From Zea mays (Eukaryota > Streptophyta > Magnoliopsida > Poales > Poaceae): a stretch of DNA of 64,000 bases. Location of the stretch: positions 101,319,849 to 101,383,848 of the forward strand of contig NC_050104.1 in assembly GCF_902167145.1 (NCBI RefSeq). Direction: 5' to 3'. Below, piece after piece: positions 1 through 9,797 of this stretch. The notes beneath the pieces were generated by a model. That model was given only the letters and a program-made list of their open reading frames with translations. It had not been told where the DNA came from and did not search any database. Position 1 is the stretch's first letter. The number at the start of each line of letters is the position of its first letter. A program made the position numbers and the translations under genes.

Positions 1-621
1 GCAAAAATCCAAGAATTTTTTGCCGGTGAACTGGGTACCGTTGTCAGTGATGATGGAGTTTGGGACCCCGAAGCGATGGATGATGTTGGTGAAGAACGCC
101 ACCGCCTGCTCGGACCTGATGCTGTTCAGGGGTCGGACCTTGATCCACTTGGAGAATTTGTCGATGGCGACCAGCAGGTGCGTGTAGCCCCCGGGCGCCT
201 TCTGCAAGGGACCGACGAGGTCCAGCCCCCATACAGCAAAGGGCCAGGTGATGGGTATCGTCTGCAGAGCCTGAGCAGGCAGGTGGGTCTGCTTCGCATA
301 GAATTGGCACCCTTCGCAGGTGCGGACAATTCTAGTGGTGTCAGCCACCGCCGTTGGCCAATAGAAGCCTTGCCGGAAAGCATTCCCGACAAGGGCTCGG
401 GGTGCTGCATGATGGCCGCAAGCCCCCGAGTGTATTTCTTGCAGGAGTTCCTGACCTTCGGTGATGGAGATGCATCGCTGGAGGACGCCCGAGGGGCTGC
501 GGTGGTAGAGCTCCTCCTCATCGCCCAGCAAGATGAACGACTTGGCGCGTCGCGCTACCCGCCGAGCCTCGGCTTGGTCGAGGGGTAGCTCTCCTCGGTG
601 GAGGTATTGCAGGTACGGGGC
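1..621 (-). pseudogene. Element A integrase, N-terminal and core part (partial)
   Basis: Minus-strand reading continues in the frame of the upstream RT-RNase H ORF after an in-frame TAG at 622-624. Visible are the HHCC zinc-binding region (HSGACGHHAAP, then CxxCQFYAKQTH) and the start of the DDE core (VWGLDLVGP and IITDNGTQFTG, giving the first two catalytic Asp). The third catalytic residue lies off the window. Integrase would join element cDNA to host DNA in the nucleus. The domain itself looks intact here, but it is cut from the polyprotein by the nonsense codon and truncated by the window edge, so it cannot be judged functional. Confidence 0.9.
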
Positions 622-2676
622 CTACCAATCTCGATCAGGCGTGGCCCCGCTCTGCCCCTCCTCGACGTCCAGTGCCTCGCCCTCGGGGGCCGAGGGTACC
701 TCGGGCTGAACCGCGGACGCCTCGGGCTGAGCCGAGGGTGCCTCGGGCTGTGCCGAGGGCGCCTCGGGCTGTGCCGAGGGTGCCTCGGGCTCGGGAGCGT
801 CGTCGATCTTGACGGAGGGTTGATGCAGATCCCGAGAGAAGACGTCCGGGGGAACCGTTGTTCGCCCCGAGGCTATTTTAGCCAGCTCGTCCGCAATCTC
901 GTTGTAGCACCGAGCGATGTGGTTGAGCTCGAGCCCGTAGAACTTGTCTTCCAGGCGTCGAACCTCATCGCAGTAGGCCTCCATCTTCGGGTCGCGGTAG
1001 TGGGAGTTCTTCATGACTTGGTCGATGACGAGCTGCGAGTCACCGCGGGCGTCGAGGCGTCTGACCCCTAGCTCGATGGCGATCCGCAACCCGTTGACCA
1101 GAGCCTCGTACTCAGCCACATTGTTGGACGCCGGGAAATGGAGGCGTAGCACGTAGCGTAGGTGCTTCTCGAGGGGCGAGATGAAGAGCAGGCCCGCGCC
1201 GGCTCCCGTCTTCATCAGTGACCCGTCGAAAAACATGGTCCAGAGCTCCGGTTGGATCGGAGCCGTCGGCAGCTGGGTGTCGACCCATTCGGCTACGAAG
1301 TCCGCCAACACCTGGGACTTGATGGCCTTCCGAGAGGCGAACGAGATCGTTTCGCCCATGATTTCCACTGCCCACTTAGCGATCCTGCCCGTGGCCTCTC
1401 GGCACTGGATGATCTCCCCCAGGGGGAAGGATGACACCACAGTTACCGGATGAGACTCGAAGTAATGCCGCAACTTCCGCCTCGTCAGGATCACAGCATA
1501 CAGCAGCTTCTGAACTTGTGGGTAGCGGATCTTGGTCTCGTACAGTACTTCGCTGACGAAGTAGACTGGCCTCTGAACGGGCAATGCATGCCCTTCCTCT
1601 TGCCTCTCGACCACAATCGCGGCGCTAACCACCTGAGTGGTCGCGGCGACGTAGACCAAGAGGGCTTCTCCATCAGCTGGGGGCACCAAGACAGGCGCCT
1701 TTGTAAGGAGCGCCTTCAGGTTCCCGAGGGCTTCCTCGGCCTCAGGGGTCCAAGCGAAACACTCGGCCTTCCTTAAGAGGCGGTACAGAGGCAGACCTCT
1801 TTCGTCGAGGCGCGAGATGAAGCGGCTCAGGGCCGCAAGACATCCCATGACCCTCTGTACGCCTTTTAAGTCCTTGATAGGCCCCATGCTGGTGATGGCT
1901 GCGATCTTCTCCGGGTTGGCTTCGATGCCTCGCTCGGAGACGATGAACCCCAAGAGCATGCCCCGGGGCACCCCGAATACACACTTCTCAGGATTGAGCT
2001 TGACTCCTTTCGCCTTGAGACATCGGAATGTCACCTCAAGGTCGGAGAGGAGGTCGGAAGCCTTCCTTGTCTTGACTACGATGTCATCGACGTAGGCCTC
2101 GACTGTGCGACCGATGTGTTCGCCGAACACATGGTTCATGCACCGCTGGTATGTCGCGCCCGCATTCCTCAAACCGAACGGCATGGTGACATAGCAGTAC
2201 GTGCCGAAGGGCGTGATGAAAGAAGTCGCGAGCTGGTCGGACTCTTTCATCCGGATTTGGTGATACCCTGAGTAGGCATCGAGGAAGGACAGGGTTTCGC
2301 ACCCAGCAGTGGAATCCACGATTTGATCGATGCGAGGCAGAGGGTAGGGAACCTTCGGACATGCTTTGTTGAGACCAGTGTAGTCTACACACATCCGCCA
2401 TTTCCCCCCTTTCTTCCTCACAAGCACAGGGTTGGCAAGCCATTCGGGATGGAATACCTCTTTGATGAACCCTGCTGCCATTAGCTTGTGGATCTCCTCG
2501 CCTATCACTCTGCGCTTCTCCTCATCGAATCGGCGCAGAGGCTGCCTGACGGGTCGGGCTCCGGCCCGAATATCCAGCGAGTGCTCGGCGACATCCCTCG
2601 GTATGCCGGGCATGTCCGAGGGACTCCACGCAAAGACGTCGGCGTTTGCGTGGAGAAAGTCGACGAGCACTGCTTC
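622..2676 (-). pseudogene. Element A reverse transcriptase-RNase H
   Basis: This is an uninterrupted minus-strand reading frame of about 680 codons that follows the gag-PR stop in the same frame. RT motifs in order are CVDYTGLNKACPK, SFLDAYSGYHQI, MPFGLRNAGATYQRC and the catalytic YVDDIVV. The thumb and an RNase H domain of the plant type follow (FFDGSLMKTGAGAG, SNNVAEYEALVNGL, DSQLVIDQV). A proline-rich linker then holds a short peptide repeat (APSAQPE repeated). The frame ends at TAG 622-624, where the relatives have CAG. There is no ATG at the expected first codon (GTG at 2670), so expression would need readthrough of the upstream UAG. RT copies genomic RNA into cDNA and RNase H removes the RNA strand. 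Confidence 0.93.
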
Positions 2677-5600
2677 CTATTTGGGGTCGAGCCCGGAACC
2701 GATCCGGATCTGCTTGGAGGTGTCGCCACTGGGGTCGAGTGGGACGGCCTTAACCGTCTCCGCTGGCTCGAAGTTGCCGGCATGACGCTTCACATCTGGC
2801 ACCTCTTTGGAGAGGTTCTCCAGGTCGGCGATGAGGGCCTCGGACTCGGCGAGGGCCTCGGCGTACTCCACGCACTCCACGTCGCATTCGAACGCGTGTT
2901 TGTACGTGGGGTCGACGGTGATGACCCCGTTGGGGCCCGGCATCTTGAGCTTCAGGTAGGTGTAGTTGGGGACGGCCATGAACTTCGCGTAGCATGGCCT
3001 TCCCAGTACCGCGTGGTAGGTTCCTCGGAACCCGACCACCTCGAACGTCAAGGTCTCCCTTCGGAAGTTGGAGGGCGTTCCGAAGCAGACGGGGAGGTTG
3101 AGTCGTCCGAGGGGCTGGACGCGCTTCCCAGGGATGATCCCGTGGAAGGGCGCAGCGCCTGCTCGGACGGAGGACAGATCGACGCGCAGGAGCCTGAGGG
3201 TCTCGGCGTAGATGATGTTGAGGCAGCTACCCCCATCCATCAGGACCTTGGTGAGCCTGACGTCGCCGACGATGGGGTCGACGACGAGCGGGTATTTTCC
3301 CGGGCTCGGCACGTGGTCGGGGTGGTCGGCCTGGTCGAAGGTGATGGGCTTGTCGGACCAGTCTAGGTAGACTGGCGCCGCCACCTTCACCGAGCAGACC
3401 TCCCGGCGCTCTTGCTTGCGATGCCGAGCCGAGGCATTCGCCGTATGCCCACCGTAGATCATGAAGCAGTCGCGGACCTCGGGGAACTCTCCTGCTTGGT
3501 GATCTTTGTTCTTGTCGTCGTCGCGGGCCCTGCCACCCTCCGCGGGTGGCCCGGCCCTATGGAAATGGCGCCGAAGCATGACGCACTCCTCGAGGGTGTG
3601 CTTGACGGGCCCCTGATGGTAGGGGCACGGCTCCTTGAGCATCTTGTCGAAGAGGTTAGCACCTCCGGGGGGCTTTCGAGGGTTCTTGTACTCGGCGGCG
3701 GCGACAAGGTCCGCGTCAGCGGCGTCGCGTTTCGATTGCGACTTCTTCTTACCCTTCTTCTTGGCGCCGCGCGGAGTAGACGCCTCGGGAGCCTCTTCCG
3801 ATGGGCGGCCCTGGGGCTGCTTGTCCTTTCGGAAGATAGCCTCGACCGCCTCCTGGCCAGAGGCGAACTTGGTGGCGATGTCCATCAGCTCGCTCGCCCT
3901 GGTGGGGGTTTTGTGACCCAACTTGCTCACCAGGTCACGACAGGTGGTGTCGGCAAGGAACACGCCGATGACATCCGAGTCGGTGATGTTGGGCAGCTCG
4001 GTGCGCTGCTTCGAGAATCACCGGATGTAGTCCCGGAGCGACTCTCCCGGCTGTTGCCGGCAGCTCCGAAGGTCCCAGGAATTCCCGGGGCGTACGTACG
4101 TGCCCTGGAAATTGCCGGCGAAGGCTTGGACCAAGTCGTCCCAGTTGGAGATCTGTCCCGGAGGCAGGTGCTCCAACCAGGCGCGAGCAGTGTCGGAGAG
4201 GAACAGGGGGAGGTTACGGATGATGAGGTTGTCGTCGTCCGTTCCACCCAGTTGGCAGGCCAGGCGGTAGTTCGCGAGCCACAGTTCCGGTCTCGTTTCC
4301 CCCGAGTACTTCGTGATAGTAGTCGGGGGTTGGAACCGGGTTGGGAACGGCGCCCGTCGGATGGCCCGACTGAAGGCCTGCGGACCGGGTGGTTCAGGCG
4401 AGGGACTCCGATCCTCCCCGCTGTCGTAGCGTCCCCCACGCCTGGGGTGGTAGCCTCGGCGCACCCTATCGTCGAGGTGGGCCCGACGGTCGCGACGATG
4501 GTGCTCGTTGCCGAGGTGGCCCGGAGCCGCAGGCGCGGTGTTGCGCGTGCGCCCGGTGTAGACCGAGGCTTCCCGCATGAATCGGGAAGTCGCGGCATGA
4601 GGTTCCGAGGGGTATCCCTGTCTTCGGGAGGCAGTGCTCTCGGCCCGTCGGGCCGCAGCGCCTTCCAGGAGATTCTTGAGCTCTCCCTGGATTCGCCGAC
4701 CCTCGGTGGTTGATGGCTCCGGCATCGTGCGGAGGAGCATTGCTGCGGCTGCCAGGTTCTGACCGACTCCGCTGGACGCGGGCGGCGGCCTGACCCTGGC
4801 GTCGTCGGCGATGCGGTGCTGGAGACCTTGGGGCAGGTGACGCATTTCTCCGGCCGGGGGTTGGCCCTCCCATACCTGTCCGATGTCCCGACGGATCGGC
4901 TCAAGCGCTCCTGTTCCCTCGTCGAGCCTGGCCTGCGCCCCGCGGACTTGCTCGAGCTGTGGGTCGTGACCCCCCGCCAGAACGGGGACCACAGCTAGCT
5001 CCCGCGGGATGTCGGCGCGAGGCACCGGCCTAGGAAGATCACCGTCCTCCGGCATGCCGAGATGGTTGCCTTCGGAGGGATCCCCTAGCTCGACGTGGAA
5101 ACATTCGTGGTTTGGGCCGCAGTCCTCGTCGTCAAGGCTGCGGCTTCCGTCGGAACAGTCGGAGAGGCAGTAGTCACATGCGGTCATGAAGTCCCGCATG
5201 GCACTGGGGTTGCCAAATCCAGAGAAATCCCAACAGATGCTGGGATCGTCATCTTCCTCGGACCCAGAGGGCCCGTAGGTCGAGGCGTCCGTCAATCGGT
5301 CCCAAGGCGACCGCATACGAAACCCCAGTGGGGTTGCACTCGCCTCAATGAGAGCGCCCGCCAAAGCAAGGTTGCTAGGCGGGTTGAGGCCGAGTCGAAA
5401 TGACGTAAGATGGGAATTAGTCAGTACCTTTTGGTCGACGCGGAGCGACGTAGTCACATCGGGGACTGGTTGCGCCGTCATCTCAGGTACAAGGGCGACG
5501 TCCTGCAAGCTCTCCGCGAGCGCGCTGGCGTCGTCTTCTCGCTCGGGATCAGCGTGTCGCGGGGGGACGGCGCTTGCCTTCGTCTCGAGCGCGAGGTCGA

Positions 5601-5925
5601 CGCCCGGCGTGCCTTCCGTCGGGGCGTCGGGGGCGTCGATTCGCTCGACGGCCGACGAAGCGCGGCCTCCCGCTTGGCCCTGGTTGCCCCGCCTCCTCCT
5701 CCGTTGGCGGGGGAGAGGACGGAGCAAGCTCGAATGTTGTTCTTCAACCACGCGGGGAAGATGTCGTCGATTCCGCCGCCGGCGGGCGGGTTGTCGGCCG
5801 CCATTGTTGTTGTCGCGCGGCGGTGGAAGGAGTATCATGTCGTAGCTGCCGTCGAAGGACATGAACTCAAGACTCCCGAAACGGAGCACCGTCCTGGGCC
5901 GGAGAGGTTGCTGGAGACTGCCCAT
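2677..5925 (-). pseudogene. Element A gag-protease polyprotein (one nonsense codon)
   Basis: The start at 5925 is the ATG 61 bases inside the LTR edge, at the same spacing as in element C. The N-terminal part is Arg- and Pro-rich, followed by a capsid-like retrotrans_gag region (LFLSDTARAWLEHLPPGQIS, about residues 560-620). A TGA at 4018-4020 interrupts it where the relatives have an Arg codon. Downstream in the same frame come a basic linker, a single Cys/His cluster (CPYHQGPVKHTLEEC) and an aspartic protease with the active-site motif LMDGGSCLNIIY and the flap-side ILGRP-like VLGRPCYAKF. The frame ends at TAG 2677-2679. Gag packages the RNA; the protease processes the polyprotein. DGGS instead of DTGS is usual for this plant family. 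Confidence 0.92.
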
Positions 5926-5965
5926 CTGGAGCTTGACGGGAAGCTGTTCGTCAGCACGCAGCAGG

Positions 5966-5983
5966 CCCCTACCTGGCGCGCCA
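5966..5983 (-). other. Element A primer binding site
   Basis: On the minus strand TGGCGCGCCAGGTAGGGG follows the LTR end after two bases. Its complement ends in CCA and contains the T-arm-like CCCCTACC, so it fits the 3' end of a tRNA. From memory of plant tRNAs the best fit is tRNA-Arg(CCT), not initiator tRNA-Met. Elements B and C have the same 18 bases. Confidence 0.8.
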
Positions 5984-6287
5984 ACTGTCGGCGTTTCGAG
6001 ACCGGGGGGTCCCTAAGCCGACGAGTGAGTGTGCTGCGTGCCCCAGCCCAGATGGGTCGAGCGCGTGGGCGAGCGCGAAGGGGGGAGAGGCGAGGTGGCC
6101 GGAGTTGGGCGTGAGAGAGGTGGAAATCCCGCGGCCTTCGTGTTCGTCCCGCGCCCAGGTCGGGTGCGCTTGCAGTAGGGGGGTTACAAGCGTCCACGCG
6201 GGTGAGGGAAGCGAGCGGCCCCAAGAGAGCGCCTGTCCCGTCCTCGGTCCCGCGCGGCCAACCTTCTCTAAGAAGGCCCTGGTCCTT

Positions 6288-6296
6288 CCTTTTATA
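6288..6296 (-). promoter_or_regulatory. TATA box of element A LTR
   Basis: TATAAAAGG on the minus strand, about 300 bases before the LTR/internal junction. It sits in the same context (CCTT...TATAAAAGG) as in the LTRs of B (26574-26582, 38823-38831) and C (13700-13708, 24976-24984), so it marks the likely RNA start of the family. Confidence 0.75.
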
Positions 6297-6786
6297 GTCG
6301 TAAGGAGAGGATCCAGGTGTACAATGGGGGGTGTAGCAGAGTGCTACGTGTCTAGCGGAGGGAGAGCTAGCGCCCTAAGTACATGCCAATGTGGCAGCCG
6401 GAGAGATCTTGGCACCCTGCTGGTGTGATGTCGTGGCTGTCGGAGGAGCAACGGAGCTTGGCGGAAGGACAGCTGTCGGAGCGGTCGAGTCCTTGCCGAC
6501 GTCCACCTGCTTCCGTAAGAGAGCTAAGAGCCGCCGTCGTCATAGAGCTTGGGAGGCGCCATCATTGCCCATCTGGCGGAGCTAGCCAGATGGGACACCG
6601 GTCTTGTTCTCTGTGACCTGAGTCGGCTCGGGGTAGGATGATGATGGCGCTTCCCGTTGACGTGGCGGGCCTGTGCTCCAGGTCGGGCGACGTGGGGGCT
6701 CCTCCGAAGCCGAGGTCGAGTCTATCTCCTGTTGCCGAGGCCGAGCCCGAGCCCCTGGGTCGGGCGAGGCGGAGGTCGTTCGGCAG

Positions 6787-7285
6787 AGGCCAGTGCGGAG
6801 TCCGAGCCCTGGGGTCGGGCGAGGCGGAGTTCGTCGTCTTCCGGGGCCGAGCCCGAGTCCGAGCCCTGGGGTCGGGCGGAGCGGAGTTCGCCGTCTTCCG
6901 GGTCTTAGCCCGAGTCCGAGCCCTGGGGTCGAGCGGAGCGGAGTTCGCCGTCTTCCGGGTCTTAGCCCGAGTCCGAGCCCTAGGGTCGGGCGGAGCGGAG
7001 TTCGCCGTCTTCCGGGTCTTAGCCCGAGTCCGAGCCCTGGGGTCGGGCGGAGCGGAGTTCGCCGTCTTCCGGGTCTTAGCCCGAGTCCGAGCCCTGGGGT
7101 CGGGCGGAGCGGAGTTCGCCGTCTTCCGGGTCTTAGCCCGAGTCCGAGCCCTGGGGTCGGGCGGAGCGGAGTTCGCCGTCTTCCGGGTCTTAGCCCGAGT
7201 CCGAGCCCTGGGGTCGGGCGGAGCGGAGTTCGCCGTCTTCCGGGTCTTAGCCCGAGTCCGAGCCCTGGGGTCGGGCGGAGCGGAG
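6787..7285. repeat. 57-bp minisatellite inside the element A LTR (about 8.5 copies)
   Basis: The unit begins GTCCGAGCCCTGGGGTCGGG and recurs every 57 bases (for example 7021 to 7078). Copies differ by only one or two bases, except the first, more diverged ones. Because 57 is a multiple of three, every frame stays open through the array, which creates long spurious ORFs of a 19-residue repeat on both strands. The LTRs of elements C and B hold only about 5 and 2-3 diverged units of the same type, so the array has expanded in A. Confidence 0.9.
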
Positions 7286-7784
7286 CTTCCTATGGCGCCT
7301 TTGACAAGGCCTGACTGCATGTCAGACTCACTCTGTCGAGTGGCACTGCAGTCGGAGTGGCGCAGGCGGCGCTGTCCTTCTGTCAGACCGGTCAGTGGAG
7401 CGGTGGAGTGACGGCGGTCACTTCGGCTCTGCCGGGGGGCGCGCTTCAGGATAGAGGTGTCAGGCCACCTTTGCGTTAAATGCTCCTGCAACTCGGTCAA
7501 TCGGTGCGGCGATTTAGTCAGGGTTGCTTCTTAGCGAAGCCAAGGCCTCGGACGAGCCGGAGATGTGTCCGCCGTTAAAAAGGGGGGCCTCGGGCGGGAC
7601 GGAAGTCCCTCGAGGTCGGCTGCCCGAGTCCGAGGCTAGGCTCGGGTGAAGCGTGATCGAGTCACTCGTATGGACTGATCCCTGACTTAATCGCACCCAT
7701 CAGGCCTCTGCAGCTTTATGCTGATGGGGGTTACCAGCTGAGAATTAGGCGTCTTGAGGGTACCCCTAATTATGGTCCCCGACA

Positions 7785-8104
7785 CTAATGTTCATAACAA
7801 AAGTAAAATTACATCACATACTCTAATTCAAAGGTACAAAAAAAATATCTAACTAGTGTGGAATGTAGTGTGATTTTAATGAATATATGGGCCTTTTCGT
7901 GTCACTATATGGGCATTTTCGTGCCTACATTAAATGGGTCAGGCTCGTGCCCGCCCATGGACCACGACCTCGGCCCAAATCCGGTCTGATATATTGGGCC
8001 GTGTCGGTCCGACACTAAAATATTTTGGGTTGTACCGTGCCTGAGCCGTGCTTTTTTTCGTGCTTCGGGCTAGCCTATCAAACCCAGCCTAAATGTACAC
8101 CTAT
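7785..8104. other. AT-rich DNA with a degraded dispersed-repeat fragment
   Basis: No coding signal. The stretch about 7920-8095, with GGGCCGTGTCGG and the string CGTGCTTTTTTTCGTGCTT, resembles a common grass DNA-transposon/MITE repeat that I recognise only loosely. No clear terminal inverted repeats or TSD were found. Confidence 0.35.
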
Positions 8105-9473
8105 AGATCGAGCCTTATGAATCACCGCACCAGCTAGAAACCATGATCATACTATTGACCTTTGTCATCTCTTATCTATTATAACACTTCAGTACACAAG
8201 TTTATCTCATGTTACACTCATCTCAGTGTCGCATAAGCTTTTCTTTCATAGACTTTCAGTTAAAATTAATCACAAAATTATATTAAAACTAAAATTCATT
8301 CGTGTAGGTAATTAATCAAATAAAATATAAATAAATTATAAAAAATAAATAAAAATATATGATTCATAAACCATAAGTAAAATTATATAATTCATGAACC
8401 ATAAATAAAAAAATACATAATTTATAATACATAAGTAAAAATCCATAATTTCTGAAGAAAATTATATAATTTATATATATATATATATATTTTCCTTTAG
8501 GCGGTTTAAAAATATGTATCTGGTATGTAAAGTTTGGACACCACTTAGATAAATCTGGCAGGTACCACCGGTCCAGGTCGGTACCGACTGGACCGTCCAA
8601 CAGAATGGTCGATATGGATTGGTCTAGCTCCAACACGATCGTTACCTACAAGACCAACTGTCGGCAGACCCACCAATCGACCGGTCGAACCTACTATCAT
8701 TAGAACCGGGTCAACCAATACCGACCAGTTCACAAGCCACGTCATAGGTCTATACAAACATGTGTTGGATCTAGCCTAAGTCAACGTCAGTTATAGAGAT
8801 ATTTTGCAGATTTACCAATTTAAGTTTCAATTGGTCTGCCACATCAGCTACCAACCGTAGTATTAATTGTGCTTTCAACCAGCGACAACCCTTATCTACT
8901 ACAGTGCTCTAGTGTACATCTTTTTTCGTCAATCTACAACCACTTCAGTGTCATAACAACCTTTTTATAGACTTTTAGTTTACATGAAACACATCATTTT
9001 ATTAAATAGATCTTCTTTTACAATCTTTTAATTGACATGGAACATACCGTTATATTAAAATAAAAATACATATGATTACATAATTAAACAAATAAAATTA
9101 CACAATTTTAAAAAGCAATTTAAATTACATAAGTTAAAAAATAAAAATTACATGATTAAATAAAATCTAATTGCAATGGTGTAGAACCTAGATATGCTTC
9201 ATTAAATAATTTTAGAGTTGATCATGGAACAAGCTAGTATGGATTAAGGATGACTGCAAAGCTCGTGGCGTGGGTGCTTTAGGAATGATGGTTGTTGCTG
9301 CAATAGAGGACTCAACTATCTCATAGTTGTCCACATCGTATTTTCCTGTAAGCTCGTCCTTAATGACTATACTAGGTATGTGCTCATGCGTTGCCACAAG
9401 GCGGGGGAGCGTGAGGAGAGACATCTAGGCTACAAATATAATTGTTGTATTTTTCTAAACACTAAAGTACATG

Positions 9474-9527
9474 TGGTCTAGTGGTTGGCCCTAAATTATT
9501 GAAGCAAGTGGGTGTGGGTTCGAGTGC
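9474..9527 (+). other. Possible tRNA-derived SINE: pol III A and B boxes
   Basis: TGGTCTAGTGG (9474-9484) fits the A-box consensus TRGYNNARNGG at every position. GGTTCGAGTGC (9517-9527) fits the B-box GGTTCGANNCC with one mismatch, 32 bases downstream. The pair is spaced as in tRNA genes and SINEs, but the segment does not fold as an intact tRNA. I could not delimit a SINE body or tail. Confidence 0.35.
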
Positions 9528-9543
9528 TCGCTTTGCACTATTA

Positions 9544-9797
9544 TTTGCAAATATGATGACCTAAACTAGCGAGAATATAGAAGCAAGTTTTAAGGACCCC
9601 AAATGCTTTCTCTATGTTCTTTTTGTGTGCCTGCTTAGTATGTAACAAACATACACTATATGTGGACACTATTTTTTGCAAATATGATGACCTAAACTAG
9701 CGAGAATATAGAAGCAAGTTTTAAGGACCCCAAATGCTTTCTCTATGTTCTTTTTGTGTGCCTGCTTAGTATGTAACAAACATACACTATATGTGGA
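9544..9797. repeat. Perfect tandem duplication, 131-bp period
   Basis: Bases 9544-9666 recur at 9675-9797 with no difference I can see, separated by 8 bases. The duplication lies inside the transposase remnant and repeats the FGVLKTCF part, so it adds a further disruption. The identity suggests it is recent compared with the surrounding decay. Confidence 0.9.

Larger units (their letters stand above)
1..7784 (-). mobile_element. Element A: Tat-lineage Ty3/gypsy LTR retrotransposon (huck-like), truncated by window edge
   Basis: Read on the minus strand the order is 5' LTR (7784-5986), primer binding site, gag-protease, RT-RNase H, integrase, so this is a gypsy element. There is no chromodomain or GPY/F context, and the gag and pol proteins match elements B and C closely along their whole length, which places all three in one Tat-type family. 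The 3' part of integrase, any 3' accessory region and the 3' LTR lie beyond position 1, so neither the target-site duplication nor the LTR age can be tested. The 5 bases outside the LTR are CTAAT (7785-7789). The 1.8-kb LTR and TGTCGG terminus resemble maize huck; that name is from memory. Confidence 0.93.
5986..7784 (-). repeat. Element A 5' LTR (1799 bp)
   Basis: Bounded by TGTCGG at 5986 and CCGACA at 7784, the inverted TG...CA ends of an LTR. The promoter side contains TATAAAAGG (minus, 6288-6296). Near the outer end is GGGGTACC, shared with the other two Tat LTRs. It is longer than the LTRs of B (1.3 kb) and C (1.4 kb), largely because of a 57-bp minisatellite. Confidence 0.92.

Noticed and set aside
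3412..4713. 433-codon ORF on the strand opposite gag-protease of element A
   Set aside because: Mirror frame of a GC-rich coding region; the real gag-PR runs on the minus strand with recognised motifs.
6787..7285. Regular repeats that could be taken for a CRISPR array
   Set aside because: The units are contiguous with no unique spacers, in a plant LTR.
6562..7500. ORFs of 257-312 codons on both strands in the A LTR
   Set aside because: They are produced by the 57-bp minisatellite, whose length is a multiple of three; the 19-residue repeats have no independent coding support.
7785..8104. Named hAT-type element at the edge of element A
   Set aside because: Only a loose resemblance to a common grass repeat; no terminal repeats or target duplication could be shown.
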